From JANQIO01 sp965601975 (lineage in GTDB: Bacteria; Pseudomonadota; Gammaproteobacteria; Pseudomonadales; Halieaceae): a stretch of DNA of 64,000 bases. Below the pieces are notes generated by a model. The model worked only from the letters and a program-made list of their open reading frames with translations, was not told the DNA's origin and searched no databases. The translations under genes were made by a program, and so were the position numbers. The DNA lies in the NCBI GenBank assembly GCA_965601975.1, contig OZ271856.1:930001-994000 (forward strand), in the 5' to 3' direction. Below are positions 1 to 9,991 of this stretch, in pieces. How positions within the stretch are numbered: the first letter of the stretch is position 1; every line of letters starts with the position of its first letter.

Positions 1-2928
1 TACGGTGAAGCGGGTGCCGCGGCCGTCTTCCACGGGGCTCTGCAGGCTGATACGGCCGCCGAGGTTTTCCAGGATGCTGTAGACCAGCGACAGGCCCAGG
101 CCGGTACCCTGGCCGGTTTCCTTGGTGGTGAAGAAGGGCTCGAACACCTTGTCCTGGATGTCTTCCGGGATGCCGGTGCCGTTGTCCGTCACGGTGACGC
201 TGAGGTTCCCCTCGGCTTCTGTCGCCTCGACCCGGATGACACCCCGGGGGGCGCTGGCGTCGCGGGCATTGCCCAGCAGGTTGACGAAGACCTGCAGCAG
301 GCGCTGGCTCTCCGCCAATACCAGCTGCTCGCGATCGCAGCGGTTGTCGAAGGCCACGGGCTTGGCGGCGCGATCCAGTTCCAACAGGTGCACCGCTTCA
401 TCAACGCAGTCCGCCAGGTTCATCGGCTGCAGGCTGGCGGGGTCGACGATGTCGCGGCCGGTGTGGGAGAAGTTGACCAGTGATTCCACGATGCGTGACA
501 CGCGCTCGGTCTGCTTGAGAATTTGCGTGGCCGCGTCCGGTACCGCGTCGATGTCGTCCTCTACCTCCAGGTTCTGGGCCAGCGAGGAAATGCCGGTGAT
601 CGGATTGCCGATTTCGTGGGCGACGCCGGCGGCGAGGCGACCGATCGAGGCAAGGCGTTCGCTGTGCAGCAGCTCCTGCTCCAGGATCTCGTAGTCAGTG
701 AGGTCCTCCACCACGATGACCCGGTCGCCGGAGGATGACTCGACGGCAGCCTTGTGCAGGCTGATCCAGCGGCCCCGCGTCGAACTCTCTGGCAGGTGCA
801 GTTTGTGCTCGGCGGCCTTGTCGGAGTCGGCAAACTCCTCGAGCATGGTTGACCAGGTGGAGGGCAGGGAGCTCAGGTAGGAACCGACCACGCTGTCCGC
901 CTCGATCCCGGTGGTTTCCTCCATGCAGCGGTTCCACATCAGCACCTCGCCGTCCTTGCCCAGGGAAAATACCCCGATCGGCAGGTCGCGCAGGGTTTCC
1001 CGGTGATAGCGGCGCAGGTTGTCGATATCGGCGACAAGCCCTTTGAAGCTGTGATGTTCGCTGTCCAGTCGGCGCTCGATCTGGCTGAAGTCCTCGCTGG
1101 TCTCCGGCGCGTCCAGCTGCCAGGGGAGGCAGCGCTGCATGATGTCGAAGGCCACGGCGGGACCCAGCAGGCCGGACAAATTGGCCTCGATGCGATCGCG
1201 CAGCTGGCGCAGGGCGTAGGGGCGGTTTTCGTTCGCGCCCAGCCGCAGGTCCTTGAGCGCCCGGTCGACCTCGGCATTGGCGGCGTTCTCGCCCAGGGCG
1301 GCCGCGAGGCGCTGGCGGAAGTCCTCCGCATTGGCCAGGCCCAGGGAGCGCCGCAGGGGGCGCAAGGGTTCGTCCATGGAGCAGATTTCGGCGCTGGCCC
1401 GCTCCTCGTCGCTGGTGCGGGTCAACATGGACACCACCACGAACAGGGAGATATTGATGCCCAGCGAGCCGATGCCGCCCGCGGTCCACGGTCCGCTGCC
1501 GTCGCCGAACCAGTCCAGCAGGATGCTGCGCAGGGCCGGCTCGGTGCCGTACAGCAGTGGAATCACCACGACCAGGTACCAGGTCAGGAATCCCGCCAGC
1601 AGTCCCGCTGCAAGGCCTGCCTTGTTGGCCCGCGGCCAGTAGACCGTTGCCAGCAGTGCGGGCAGGAACTGAAGTGTGCCGATAAAGGCGGTGAGGCCGA
1701 GGTCGACCAGCAGGCCGTCGGTGTTGACCGCCTGGAAGAACAGGAAGCCGGCAATAATGATGGCGCCGGAGAGTACCGCCCGCAGCCAGTTCAGGGTGCT
1801 GTAGATATCCGGTGTCGGGTCCAGTTCGCCGCGCAGTTGCAGCGGCAGCACCAGGTGCTTGAGGCACATGTTCGCCAGCGCCAGCGTACTGACGATGATG
1901 ACAGCGCTGGCCGCTGACATACCGGCGATGTAAGCGATCAACGAGAAGCCCCGCGACTGGGTCTCGATACCCAGGGCCAGCGCGCTGTAGGCCTGGGGCA
2001 GTTCACCGCCCAGCTTCATCGCTGCCCAGGTGATGGGCAGGATCGGCAGGCTCAGCAGGAACAGGTAGCTGGTCAGCCCCCAGCTCGCGACCCTGAGGCG
2101 CTGCCCGTCCGGGTTTTCGCTGAAGGCCATGTGAAACATATGGGGCATGGTGACCGCACCGGCAAAGAACACCAGCAGAATGGCATGGGCGGAATCCCGT
2201 CGCAGCGGTGAATCCAGCATGGCCACCACGTCGGGATGACCCGTCAGCCAGCTCTCCAGGCCGCCCAGGCCATCAAAGATCCCGAACACGGCATACAGGC
2301 CCAGGGCCAGCATCGCCGCCAGCTTGACGACAGATTCAAAGGCGATTGCCGCGACCAGGCCCTCGTGCCGCTCGCCGGGCTCGACGCGGCGCGTACCGAA
2401 GTAGACAGCGAACGTTGCAATGACCGCGCAGAACACCAGCGGAAGCATGCCGTGCAGGCTGCCGCCGTGGCGCAGCGTACCGCGGTCGCCGCTCATCAGG
2501 TGGGCGACATCCGAGACCACCTGGATCTGCAGGGCCAGCAGCGGCAGCATGGCCGCCAGCATCATCACTGTGACGAGTGCACCGACCCAGGGGCTGCGAA
2601 AGCGGAAGGTGAGCAGGTCGGGCAGTGAGCTGAGCTGGTAGATGCGGCAGATGCGCATCACCGGGAACATCAGCAGCGGCGACAACACCAGCATGGCGCT
2701 GATGCCGGCATAGTAGAGCAGGAAACCGTAACCGTACTGGAAGGCCAGCTGAGAGGCGCCGTAAACCGCCAGGCCGCCGGCAATCACGCCCAGGGACAGC
2801 ACGTAGACCATGGGATGGTCCAGCAACCTGGCGGGCAGCTTGCCGCGGTCGGCAAGCCAACCCACGGCAAACAGCAGTGCCAGGTATATCAGCATGCTGC
2901 CGAGCAGCTGGGGGATGCTAAAGATCAT
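1..2928 (-). CDS. cbrA: CbrA-like sensor histidine kinase with N-terminal sodium:solute symporter domain (3' end cut by window)
   Basis: Translating the minus strand from ATG 2928 gives one open frame that runs off the window edge. The N-terminal ~500 residues are strongly hydrophobic and look like a sodium:solute symporter (SSS) fold. A PAS-like segment follows at about 620-740. The kinase core then has an H-box (VAHEIGNP, His about residue 771) and an ATP-binding G-box (EPFFTTKE, then GTGLGLS). Only the last C-terminal residues are missing. In Pseudomonas, CbrA senses carbon/nitrogen state and phosphorylates CbrB. The gene order dksA-gluQ-small ORF-cbrA matches that locus, so cbrB probably lies just left of the window. 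Whether the SSS part transports anything here cannot be seen. The start codon overlaps the end of the upstream 58-aa ORF, suggesting translational coupling. Confidence 0.9.
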   Translation of the reverse strand, partial: MIFSIPQLLGSMLIYLALLFAVGWLADRGKLPARLLDHPMVYVLSLGVIAGGLAVYGASQLAFQYGYGFLLYYAGISAMLVLSPLLMFPVMRICRIYQLSSLPDLLTFRFRSPWVGALVTVMMLAAMLPLLALQIQVVSDVAHLMSGDRGTLRHGGSLHGMLPLVFCAVIATFAVYFGTRRVEPGERHEGLVAAIAFESVVKLAAMLALGLYAVFGIFDGLGGLESWLTGHPDVVAMLDSPLRRDSAHAILLVFFAGAVTMPHMFHMAFSENPDGQRLRVASWGLTSYLFLLSLPILPITWAAMKLGGELPQAYSALALGIETQSRGFSLIAYIAGMSAASAVIIVSTLALANMCLKHLVLPLQLRGELDPTPDIYSTLNWLRAVLSGAIIIAGFLFFQAVNTDGLLVDLGLTAFIGTLQFLPALLATVYWPRANKAGLAAGLLAGFLTWYLVVVIPLLYGTEPALRSILLDWFGDGSGPWTAGGIGSLGINISLFVVVSMLTRTSDEERASAEICSMDEPLRPLRRSLGLANAEDFRQRLAAALGENAANAEVDRALKDLRLGANENRPYALRQLRDRIEANLSGLLGPAVAFDIMQRCLPWQLDAPETSEDFSQIERRLDSEHHSFKGLVADIDNLRRYHRETLRDLPIGVFSLGKDGEVLMWNRCMEETTGIEADSVVGSYLSSLPSTWSTMLEEFADSDKAAEHKLHLPESSTRGRWISLHKAAVESSSGDRVIVVEDLTDYEILEQELLHSERLASIGRLAAGVAHEIGNPITGISSLAQNLEVEDDIDAVPDAATQILKQTERVSRIVESLVNFSHTGRDIVDPASLQPMNLADCVDEAVHLLELDRAAKPVAFDNRCDREQLVLAESQRLLQVFVNLLGNARDASAPRGVIRVEATEAEGNLSVTVTDNGTGIPEDIQDKVFEPFFTTKETGQGTGLGLSLVYSILENLGGRISLQSPVEDGRGTRFTV

Positions 2929-3094
2929 CGCCGTAGCTATTTCGCTGGTTCCACCAGGCGAACACAATGATGACGGCCCAGATCAGGTAGGGGCGGTACC
3001 ACTCGGTTCCGCCACTGGTCACCCATTCCTGGGCGGAGGGCAGGAAGACGATGGCGAAGGCCAGCAGAAGCAGCAGTGTGCGATTGATATACAC
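2918..3094 (-). CDS. 58-aa membrane protein overlapping the cbrA-like start (CbrX-like)
   Basis: GTG at 3094 opens a 58-residue frame ending in TAG at 2918-2920, so it overlaps the kinase start by 11 bases. The protein starts MYINRTLLLLLAFAIVFLPS, a hydrophobic helix, and has a second hydrophobic stretch near residues 35-47 (YLIWAVIIVFAWW) followed by a polar tail (NQRNSYGDDL). Two short membrane segments are therefore likely. A small ORF translationally coupled to cbrA has been described in pseudomonads (cbrX); position and overlap match, but homology was not tested. Likely role: coupling translation to, or assisting, the SSS-kinase. The ribosome-binding site in front of GTG is weak. Confidence 0.7.
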   Translation of the reverse strand: MYINRTLLLLLAFAIVFLPSAQEWVTSGGTEWYRPYLIWAVIIVFAWWNQRNSYGDDL

Positions 3095-3136
3095 GCCGCG
3101 AATGGTAGGGCACCACTCACGGGTTCGGCAATGCCG

Positions 3137-4060
3137 TTAGTAGAGTGTGCTCTCCGCGATGCCCGCGCAGCCCGGCACCAGGGCCCGGCTCCAGCCGGCG
3201 ACGGCAGACTGCAGCAGGCTTTCCACATCGCGGCAGTTGGCGGCGGGTTCCGGCTGCCCCAGGAACTTCAGCGCCACGCGCAGGTTGTCCAGCGCATCGG
3301 CGTCCTCCACAGCGGGGGCGTGAGTCTGTTTGCTGAGCTTCTGGCCCTCGGCGTTCTCGATAACCGGGATATGGGCATAGGCGGGGGTCGGCAGCCCCAG
3401 CAGTCGCTGCAGGTACAGCTGGCGGGGGGTGGAGTCATACAGGTCGCTGCCACGCAATACCACGTTGATGCCCTGGAACGCGTCGTCCAGTACGACCGCC
3501 AGCTGGTAGGCATACAGCCCGTCCCGACGCTTGATGACGAAATCGCCGACGTCCCCCGACACATCCTGTGACAGCGGCGCCTGCAGCGCATCGTCCACGG
3601 TGATGTCGCTGTCCCCCCTGACTATTACCCGGATGGCGGCGTCGGTCTCGCTGCCCAGGTTGCGGTTGCGGCAGTGGCCGCGGTAAATGCCGCCCTGGGC
3701 CTGCACGCTGGCCCGCGAGCAGTCACAGCGAAACGCGAGCCCCTTGTCGAGCAGTTGCCGGATGGTGGCCTCGTAGGCATCGTGCCGCTCGCTCTGCCAC
3801 AGCACCGGGCCGTCCCAGCGCAGGCCGTGAACTTTCAGGGAGTGCAGGATCTGCTCGGCGGCGCCGGCGGGTTCTCGCGGTGGATCCAGGTCTTCCATGC
3901 GCAGCAGCCAACGGCCGCGATGCGCATGGGCATCGAGGTAGCTGGCGAGAGCACAGATAAGTGAGCCCAGGTGAAGTGGGCCGGTGGGCGAGGGCGCGAA
4001 GCGCCCTACGTAGCTGTCGGTTGACTCAGCCGTGTTCCTGCTTTTCCTTGATCTCGTCAA
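3137..4060 (-). CDS. gluQ: glutamyl-Q tRNA(Asp) synthetase
   Basis: GluQ-RS is a truncated glutamyl-tRNA synthetase paralogue that attaches glutamate to queuosine at the anticodon of tRNA-Asp. Seen here: the class I signature near the N-terminus (GRFAPSPTGPLHLGSL), the KLSKQ variant of the KMSKS loop, a CDCSR cysteine pair, and no anticodon-binding domain. The frame is open upstream into dksA, but an ATG at 4138 would sit inside the DksA zinc finger. TTG 4060 gives 307 residues, close to the E. coli protein, and is the only reasonable start near the conserved N-terminus; it overlaps the dksA 3' end by 35 bases. The start is uncertain, the identity is not. The dksA-gluQ pairing is conserved in many gammaproteobacteria. 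Confidence 0.9.
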   Translation of the reverse strand: MTRSRKSRNTAESTDSYVGRFAPSPTGPLHLGSLICALASYLDAHAHRGRWLLRMEDLDPPREPAGAAEQILHSLKVHGLRWDGPVLWQSERHDAYEATIRQLLDKGLAFRCDCSRASVQAQGGIYRGHCRNRNLGSETDAAIRVIVRGDSDITVDDALQAPLSQDVSGDVGDFVIKRRDGLYAYQLAVVLDDAFQGINVVLRGSDLYDSTPRQLYLQRLLGLPTPAYAHIPVIENAEGQKLSKQTHAPAVEDADALDNLRVALKFLGQPEPAANCRDVESLLQSAVAGWSRALVPGCAGIAESTLY

Positions 4061-4472
4061 GGGTTTTGCAGTCGATACACAGGTCTGCCGTGGGACGCGC
4101 CTCGAGACGCTTGATGCCGATTTCGACACCGCAGGCATCGCAGAACCCGTAGTCGTCGGCGTCGATCCGGTCGATGGTGCCGTCGATCTTCTTGATGAGC
4201 TTGCGCTCGCGGTCGCGGGTGCGCAGTTCCAGGCTGAACTCTTCTTCCTGGGTGGCGCGGTCTGCCGGGTCGGGGAAGTTGGCGGCCTCGTCCTTCATAT
4301 GGGACACGGTCCGGTCAACTTCTTCCATGAGTTCCGCTTTCCAGTTGAGCAGGATGCTGCGGAAGTGCGCGCGCTGGCGCTCGTTCATGTATTCCTCGCC
4401 GCGCTTCGGCTTGTAAGGAACAAAGTTCTTGAACTCGGATGTCGCTGCGGCTTTCTTTGATCTGGCGGGCAT
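4026..4472 (-). CDS. dksA: RNA polymerase-binding transcription factor DksA
   Basis: 148 residues, the normal DksA length. DksA binds the secondary channel of RNA polymerase and, with ppGpp, mediates the stringent response. The coiled-coil tip acidic residues are present (DPADRA, Asp68 and Asp71). The C4 zinc finger is complete (Cys111, Cys114, Cys132, Cys135), in a region nearly identical to the E. coli sequence (GVEIGIKRLEARPTADLCID). ATG 4472 is preceded by a GGGAAG ribosome-binding site. It is the first gene of a minus-strand run with gluQ and the cbrA-like kinase, and is transcribed away from sfsA. Confidence 0.97.
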   Translation of the reverse strand: MPARSKKAAATSEFKNFVPYKPKRGEEYMNERQRAHFRSILLNWKAELMEEVDRTVSHMKDEAANFPDPADRATQEEEFSLELRTRDRERKLIKKIDGTIDRIDADDYGFCDACGVEIGIKRLEARPTADLCIDCKTLDEIKEKQEHG

Positions 4473-4664
4473 GGTGACTTCCCATCAATGACATAAGGCG
4501 ATCGGTCCCGGAATCCGGATTGCCGGTTTTCCGAGGGCGGAGAAACTACCAGATTACGACTGCGGGTGCCAATAAAAATTCCACCCCGCTGAGTTGAACA
4601 TGCGGCCTGTCAAGTTACTGCTAGAATGGCGACTTTTTCAGCTTCGAGGCAGCCCGTTCCACTC

Positions 4665-5372
4665 ATGACCTTTGACCCGCTGATACCGGCCACGCTGGTG
4701 CGACGCTACAAGCGCTTCCTCGCGGATGTGACACTGCCCGACGGAAGCGAGTTGACCGCGCACTGCCCCAATACCGGCGCCATGACCGGTTGTGCAGAGC
4801 CCGGCAGCCCGGTGTGGCTCTCGGTCAGTGACTCAAAGACACGCAAGTATCCTCACACCTGGGAGCTGGTGCAGACCGACCAGGGCATGGCCTGCATTCA
4901 CTCCGCCCGCGCCAATGCCGTGGTCGCAGAAGCGGTGGCGGAGGGGCGGGTCCCGGGTCTTTCCGGTTACGCGGAGCAGAAGCGGGAGGTCCGCTACGGG
5001 AACGGCAGTCGCGCCGACCTCTGCCTGACGGATGCAAGCCGCGATGACTGCTTCGTGGAAGTGAAGTCCGTCACCCTCTGCGAGGGCGATGGGATCGGCG
5101 TATTCCCCGACGCTGTCAGTGACCGCGCCCGTAAACACCTGGAGGAACTCGCCGCAGTGGCGCGGGATGGCGGCCGCGCGGTGATCTTCTTCTGTGTGTT
5201 TCACGCCGGGATCAGCGAGGTGCGGCCGGCATGGAATATCGACCCAGCCTACTGCGAGGCGCTGCTCGCGGCACAGGATGCGGGTGTGGAGGCCATGGCC
5301 TGGGCGGCGGAGATCTCCCCGGCGGGCATCACCCTGGACCGGGAACTGCCGGTGGTGACAGCGCGTGACTGA
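4665..5372 (+). CDS. sfsA: SfsA family DNA/RNA nuclease-like protein
   Basis: Starting at ATG 4665 (MTFDPLIPATLVRRYKRF) the protein has 235 residues, matching SfsA of E. coli (234). The frame is open 13 codons further upstream, but homologues begin at the internal ATG. SfsA was named sugar fermentation stimulation protein; its OB-fold N-terminus and PD-(D/E)XK-like C-terminal part (FVEVKSVTL, residues ~130-140) suggest nucleic-acid binding or cleavage, with no settled role. Conserved HCPNTGAMTGC is present near residue 35. The 3' end overlaps the following peptidase gene by 8 bases, so the two are probably co-translated. Confidence 0.93.
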   Translation: MTFDPLIPATLVRRYKRFLADVTLPDGSELTAHCPNTGAMTGCAEPGSPVWLSVSDSKTRKYPHTWELVQTDQGMACIHSARANAVVAEAVAEGRVPGLSGYAEQKREVRYGNGSRADLCLTDASRDDCFVEVKSVTLCEGDGIGVFPDAVSDRARKHLEELAAVARDGGRAVIFFCVFHAGISEVRPAWNIDPAYCEALLAAQDAGVEAMAWAAEISPAGITLDRELPVVTARD

Positions 5373-6051
5373 GTGGACGGCGGCGCAGCTCACCGGGCGC
5401 GATGACAGTCACCTGGAATATCGGGATGGTATGGGACTGACCCCTGCCTGCTGGGCAGCGTTCGACGCCCTGTGCCGGGATGCCCGCGAGGCCGGTTTCG
5501 ACCTGCAGGCGGCCAGCGCCTACCGCAGCTTCGAGCGCCAGCTGGCAATATTCAATGCCAAGGCCGGGGGCGAGCGACCGGTACATGACGATAGCGGTGA
5601 GCCGATGGACATGGCCGCACTCGACGATCGGGAAAAGCTGCATAACATCCTGCGGTTCTCGGCCCTGCCCGGCACCTCCCGCCATCACTGGGGCACCGAT
5701 CTCGATGTCTTCGACGCTGCCAGCCTGCCCGAGGGTTACCGGGTACAGCTGACGCCACAGGAAGTGGCCGAGGACGGCATGTTCGGCCCGCTCCACGCCT
5801 GGCTGGACGCGCGCATCGCGGCCGGGGAATCCCACGGCTTCTATCGACCCTATGACGTCGACCGCGGCGGCGTGGCGGTCGAGCGCTGGCACCTGAGCTT
5901 CGCGCCGGAGGCTGCGACCTGCGAAGCGCTGCTGACCGTCGATATGCTTGCCGCCGAGCTCTCCGACTGCGATCTTGCGCTGGCAGAGACGGTTAAGGGG
6001 GAGCTGGTGCAGATACTCGAACGCTACGTACAGTCGGTGTCGTCCCCGTGA
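5365..6051 (+). CDS. M15B family D,D-carboxypeptidase (VanY-like)
   Basis: 228 residues beginning at GTG 5365 inside the sfsA 3' end. The VanY/M15B metal-binding pattern is clear: SRHHWGTDLDV (His and Asp ligands) and a C-terminal ERWHLSF (second His). ASAYRSFERQ in the N-terminal part is also typical of the family. These zinc enzymes remove the terminal D-Ala from peptidoglycan stem peptides. I see no obvious N-terminal signal peptide, which is unusual for a periplasmic enzyme; it may act on cytoplasmic precursors or recycled muropeptides, or use another export route. A resistance role is not indicated, because no vanR/S/H/A genes are nearby. Confidence 0.88.
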   Translation: MTEWTAAQLTGRDDSHLEYRDGMGLTPACWAAFDALCRDAREAGFDLQAASAYRSFERQLAIFNAKAGGERPVHDDSGEPMDMAALDDREKLHNILRFSALPGTSRHHWGTDLDVFDAASLPEGYRVQLTPQEVAEDGMFGPLHAWLDARIAAGESHGFYRPYDVDRGGVAVERWHLSFAPEAATCEALLTVDMLAAELSDCDLALAETVKGELVQILERYVQSVSSP

Positions 6052-6130
6052 GCTTGTGCGCCTTCCGCTAGTTTGGGTAGACTCCCTGCACCCACAAATA
6101 AGCAAACATAACTAATACAACGGGAGTCCT

Positions 6131-8122
<1,992 letters not shown>

Positions 8123-8182
8123 CCCGCAATCCGCGCGCGTGCTGTTATCCCTGCACGCGTGCCGTCATCCCCGCGCGCGTGC

Positions 8183-8377
8183 CGTCATCCCCGCGAAAGC
8201 GGGGACCCATACCTCCGTCATCCCGGCGCACTCCTCGTCATCCCCGCGTAGGCGGGGATCCATCCAGCGTCATCTCCCTTCATCTCCGCGAGCGTGTCGT
8301 CATCCCGGCGCACTCCTCGTCATCCCCGCGAAAGCGGGGACCCGCACGCCCGTCATCCCCGCGAAAGCGGGGACCCA
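8183..8377 (+). repeat. four hairpin repeats, orientation GTCATCCCCGCGAAAGCGGGGA
   Basis: Copies of a ~27-bp element at 8183-8209, 8236-8262 (GTAG loop), 8318-8344 and 8351-8377. Each is a perfect stem CCCCGC/GCGGGG around a GAAA tetraloop (one GTAG). Degenerate half-copies occur from 8163 and at 8281. A block of about 33 bp starting at 8216 is repeated at 8298 (82-bp offset). This matches the widespread intergenic repeat family GTCATTCCCGCGAAAGCGGGAATC of proteobacteria. In this orientation the hppA transcript carries GAAA-loop hairpins in its 3' untranslated region. Confidence 0.9.
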
Positions 8378-8390
8378 CCGTATTTCCAAA

Positions 8391-8642
8391 TGGATTCCCG
8401 CCTGCGCGGGAATGACGTGGAGCCCTGTAATGACGGCTGTCCGACTGGGTTCCCGCTTTCGCGGGAATGACGAGGAGCTCCGCAATGAATGACGTGGAGC
8501 CCTGTAATGACGGCTGCCCGACTGGGTTCCCGCTTTCGCGGGAATGACGAGGAGCTCCGCAATGAATGACGTGGAGCTCTGAGATGTCGGCTGCCCGACT
8601 GGGTTCCCGCTTTCGCGGGAATGACGAGCATTGGGGGGAATG
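8391..8642 (-). repeat. inverted hairpin repeats within a 77-bp tandem repeat, three units
   Basis: Four copies in the opposite orientation to the left block: 8391-8417, 8446-8472, 8523-8549 and 8600-8626. The last three are spaced exactly 77 bp apart because a whole unit beginning ATGACGTGGAGC is tandemly repeated from 8412, 8489 and 8566; the third unit has diverged. Read on the minus strand, that is on the pfp transcript, each forms CCCGC-GAAA-GCGGG. No rho-independent terminator with a T tract is visible for either hppA or pfp, so these hairpins may serve as the shared 3' end structure. No ORF in 8123-8658 looks real. Confidence 0.9.
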
Positions 8643-8658
8643 ACGAGTGCCCGAAGGC

Positions 8659-9921
8659 TCAGACTTTGAAGCGCTTTTTGAGCTTCTTCGGGACCAGTTG
8701 GTTTTTGAGGGTCACGTACTGGGGCATGCCACCCTTGTAGGGTGGGTAGTCCTCGCCCTGGATCAGCGGGGCCAGATAGTCGCGGGCGGCCTTGGTGATG
8801 TTGAAGCCGTCCCGGGTGATGAAGCTGCGCGGCATCATCTTCTCGACGTTGGCGACCTGGTCCAGGGGCGCCTCGCCGATGGACCAGCTGTAGCGCTTGC
8901 CCTTGCCGCGCACGATGGCGGGCATGATGGCGTTGTGCCCCTTGAGGGCAAACTCCACACCGGCCTTCCCGACCGCATAGGCCTGCTCCACGTCGGTAGC
9001 CGAGGCAACGTGGCGCGCCGCCCGCTGCAGGTAGTCCGCCACCGCCCAGTGGTACTTGTAGCCGAACTGTTCCTTGACCATGGCCGCCAGGGTCGGCGCC
9101 ACCCCGCCCAGCTGGGCGTGACCAAAGGCATCGCGGGTGCCGGCGTCCGCCAGGAACCTGCCGTCGGCGTACTGCGCGCCCTCGGAGGCGACGATGACGC
9201 AGTACCCGTTCTTCTGGACCATCCGGTCAACCTTTTGCAGGAACGCCGGCCTGTCGAAGGGGATCTCCGGGAACAGGATGATGTGTGGGGCGTCGCCGGC
9301 TTTCTCCGCGGCGAGGCCGCCTGCGGCGGCGATCCAGCCCGCGTGCCGGCCCATGGCCTCGAGGATGAACACCTTGGTGGAGGTATCGCACATGGACGCC
9401 ACGTCCATTGCCGCTTCCCGCGTCGAAATCGCGATGTACTTGGCCACCGAACCGAAGCCCGGGCAGTTGTCCGTCAGTGGCAGGTCGTTGTCCACGGTCT
9501 TGGGAATGTGGATGGCCTGCACCGGGTAGCCCAGCTTTTCTGAGAGCTGGGACACCTTCAGGCAGGTGTCGGCAGAGTCGCCGCCGCCGTTGTAGAAGAA
9601 GTAGCCGATGTTATGGGCCTTGAAGACCTCGATCAGGCGCTCGTACTCGGCGCGGTTTTCCTCGAGGCTCTTGAGCTTGTAGCGGCAGGAACCGAATGCG
9701 CCCGACGGCGTGTGCCGCAGGCCGGCGATAGCGGCCTTGCTCTCCTTGCTGGTATCGATCAGTTCCTCGCGCAGGGCGCCGATAATGCCGTTGCGGCCGG
9801 CATAGACCTTGCCGATCTGGGCGCGATGGGCGCGGGCGGTTTCGATGACGCCGCAGGCGCTGGCGTTGATCACGGCGGTGACTCCGCCAGACTGTGCATA
9901 GAAGGCGTTCTTGCGTGCCAT
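8659..9921 (-). CDS. pfp: pyrophosphate-dependent 6-phosphofructokinase
   Basis: 420 residues from ATG 9921 (MARKNAFYAQSGGVTAVIN), which has a GGGAG ribosome-binding site; the frame stays open upstream but that part is not protein-like. The enzyme reversibly phosphorylates fructose 6-phosphate using PPi in place of ATP. Specificity is readable: the ATP-type GGDGS motif is GGGDS here, with Asp115 at the position of Gly104 of the ATP enzymes, and the ATP-type PGTIDND is PKTVDND, with Lys141. Both changes are known determinants for PPi. GFGSVAKY and MGRHAGWIAA are further family signatures. Its neighbour across the repeat array is hppA; pfp and hppA are known to be linked or co-transcribed in some methylotrophs. 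Confidence 0.95.
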   Translation of the reverse strand: MARKNAFYAQSGGVTAVINASACGVIETARAHRAQIGKVYAGRNGIIGALREELIDTSKESKAAIAGLRHTPSGAFGSCRYKLKSLEENRAEYERLIEVFKAHNIGYFFYNGGGDSADTCLKVSQLSEKLGYPVQAIHIPKTVDNDLPLTDNCPGFGSVAKYIAISTREAAMDVASMCDTSTKVFILEAMGRHAGWIAAAGGLAAEKAGDAPHIILFPEIPFDRPAFLQKVDRMVQKNGYCVIVASEGAQYADGRFLADAGTRDAFGHAQLGGVAPTLAAMVKEQFGYKYHWAVADYLQRAARHVASATDVEQAYAVGKAGVEFALKGHNAIMPAIVRGKGKRYSWSIGEAPLDQVANVEKMMPRSFITRDGFNITKAARDYLAPLIQGEDYPPYKGGMPQYVTLKNQLVPKKLKKRFKV

Positions 9922-9991
9922 GGGGGCTCCCGGGTGCAGTGAAACAGAATGCTGCATGATACACTGCCGCAACGATTTCTGAGGAGCAAGC

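Noticed and set aside
695..1867. 390-codon minus-strand open frame
   Set aside because: It is out of frame with the SSS-kinase, which has clear H-box, G-box and helices through the same stretch; the product is Arg/Pro/Gly-rich nonsense.
4061..4138. ATG 4138 as start of gluQ
   Set aside because: It would encode 26 extra residues from within the DksA zinc finger that are absent in homologues; TTG 4060 fits the known length.
5365..6051. vancomycin-resistance determinant
   Set aside because: VanY-like sequence alone; no vanH/A/X or vanR/S genes, and such peptidases are common house-keeping enzymes.
8139..8640. CRISPR-like array and short ORFs in the hppA-pfp gap
   Set aside because: The repeats are self-complementary hairpins in both orientations, the spacers are themselves repeated (77 bp), and no cas gene is present. 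ORFs here are by-products of the repeats.
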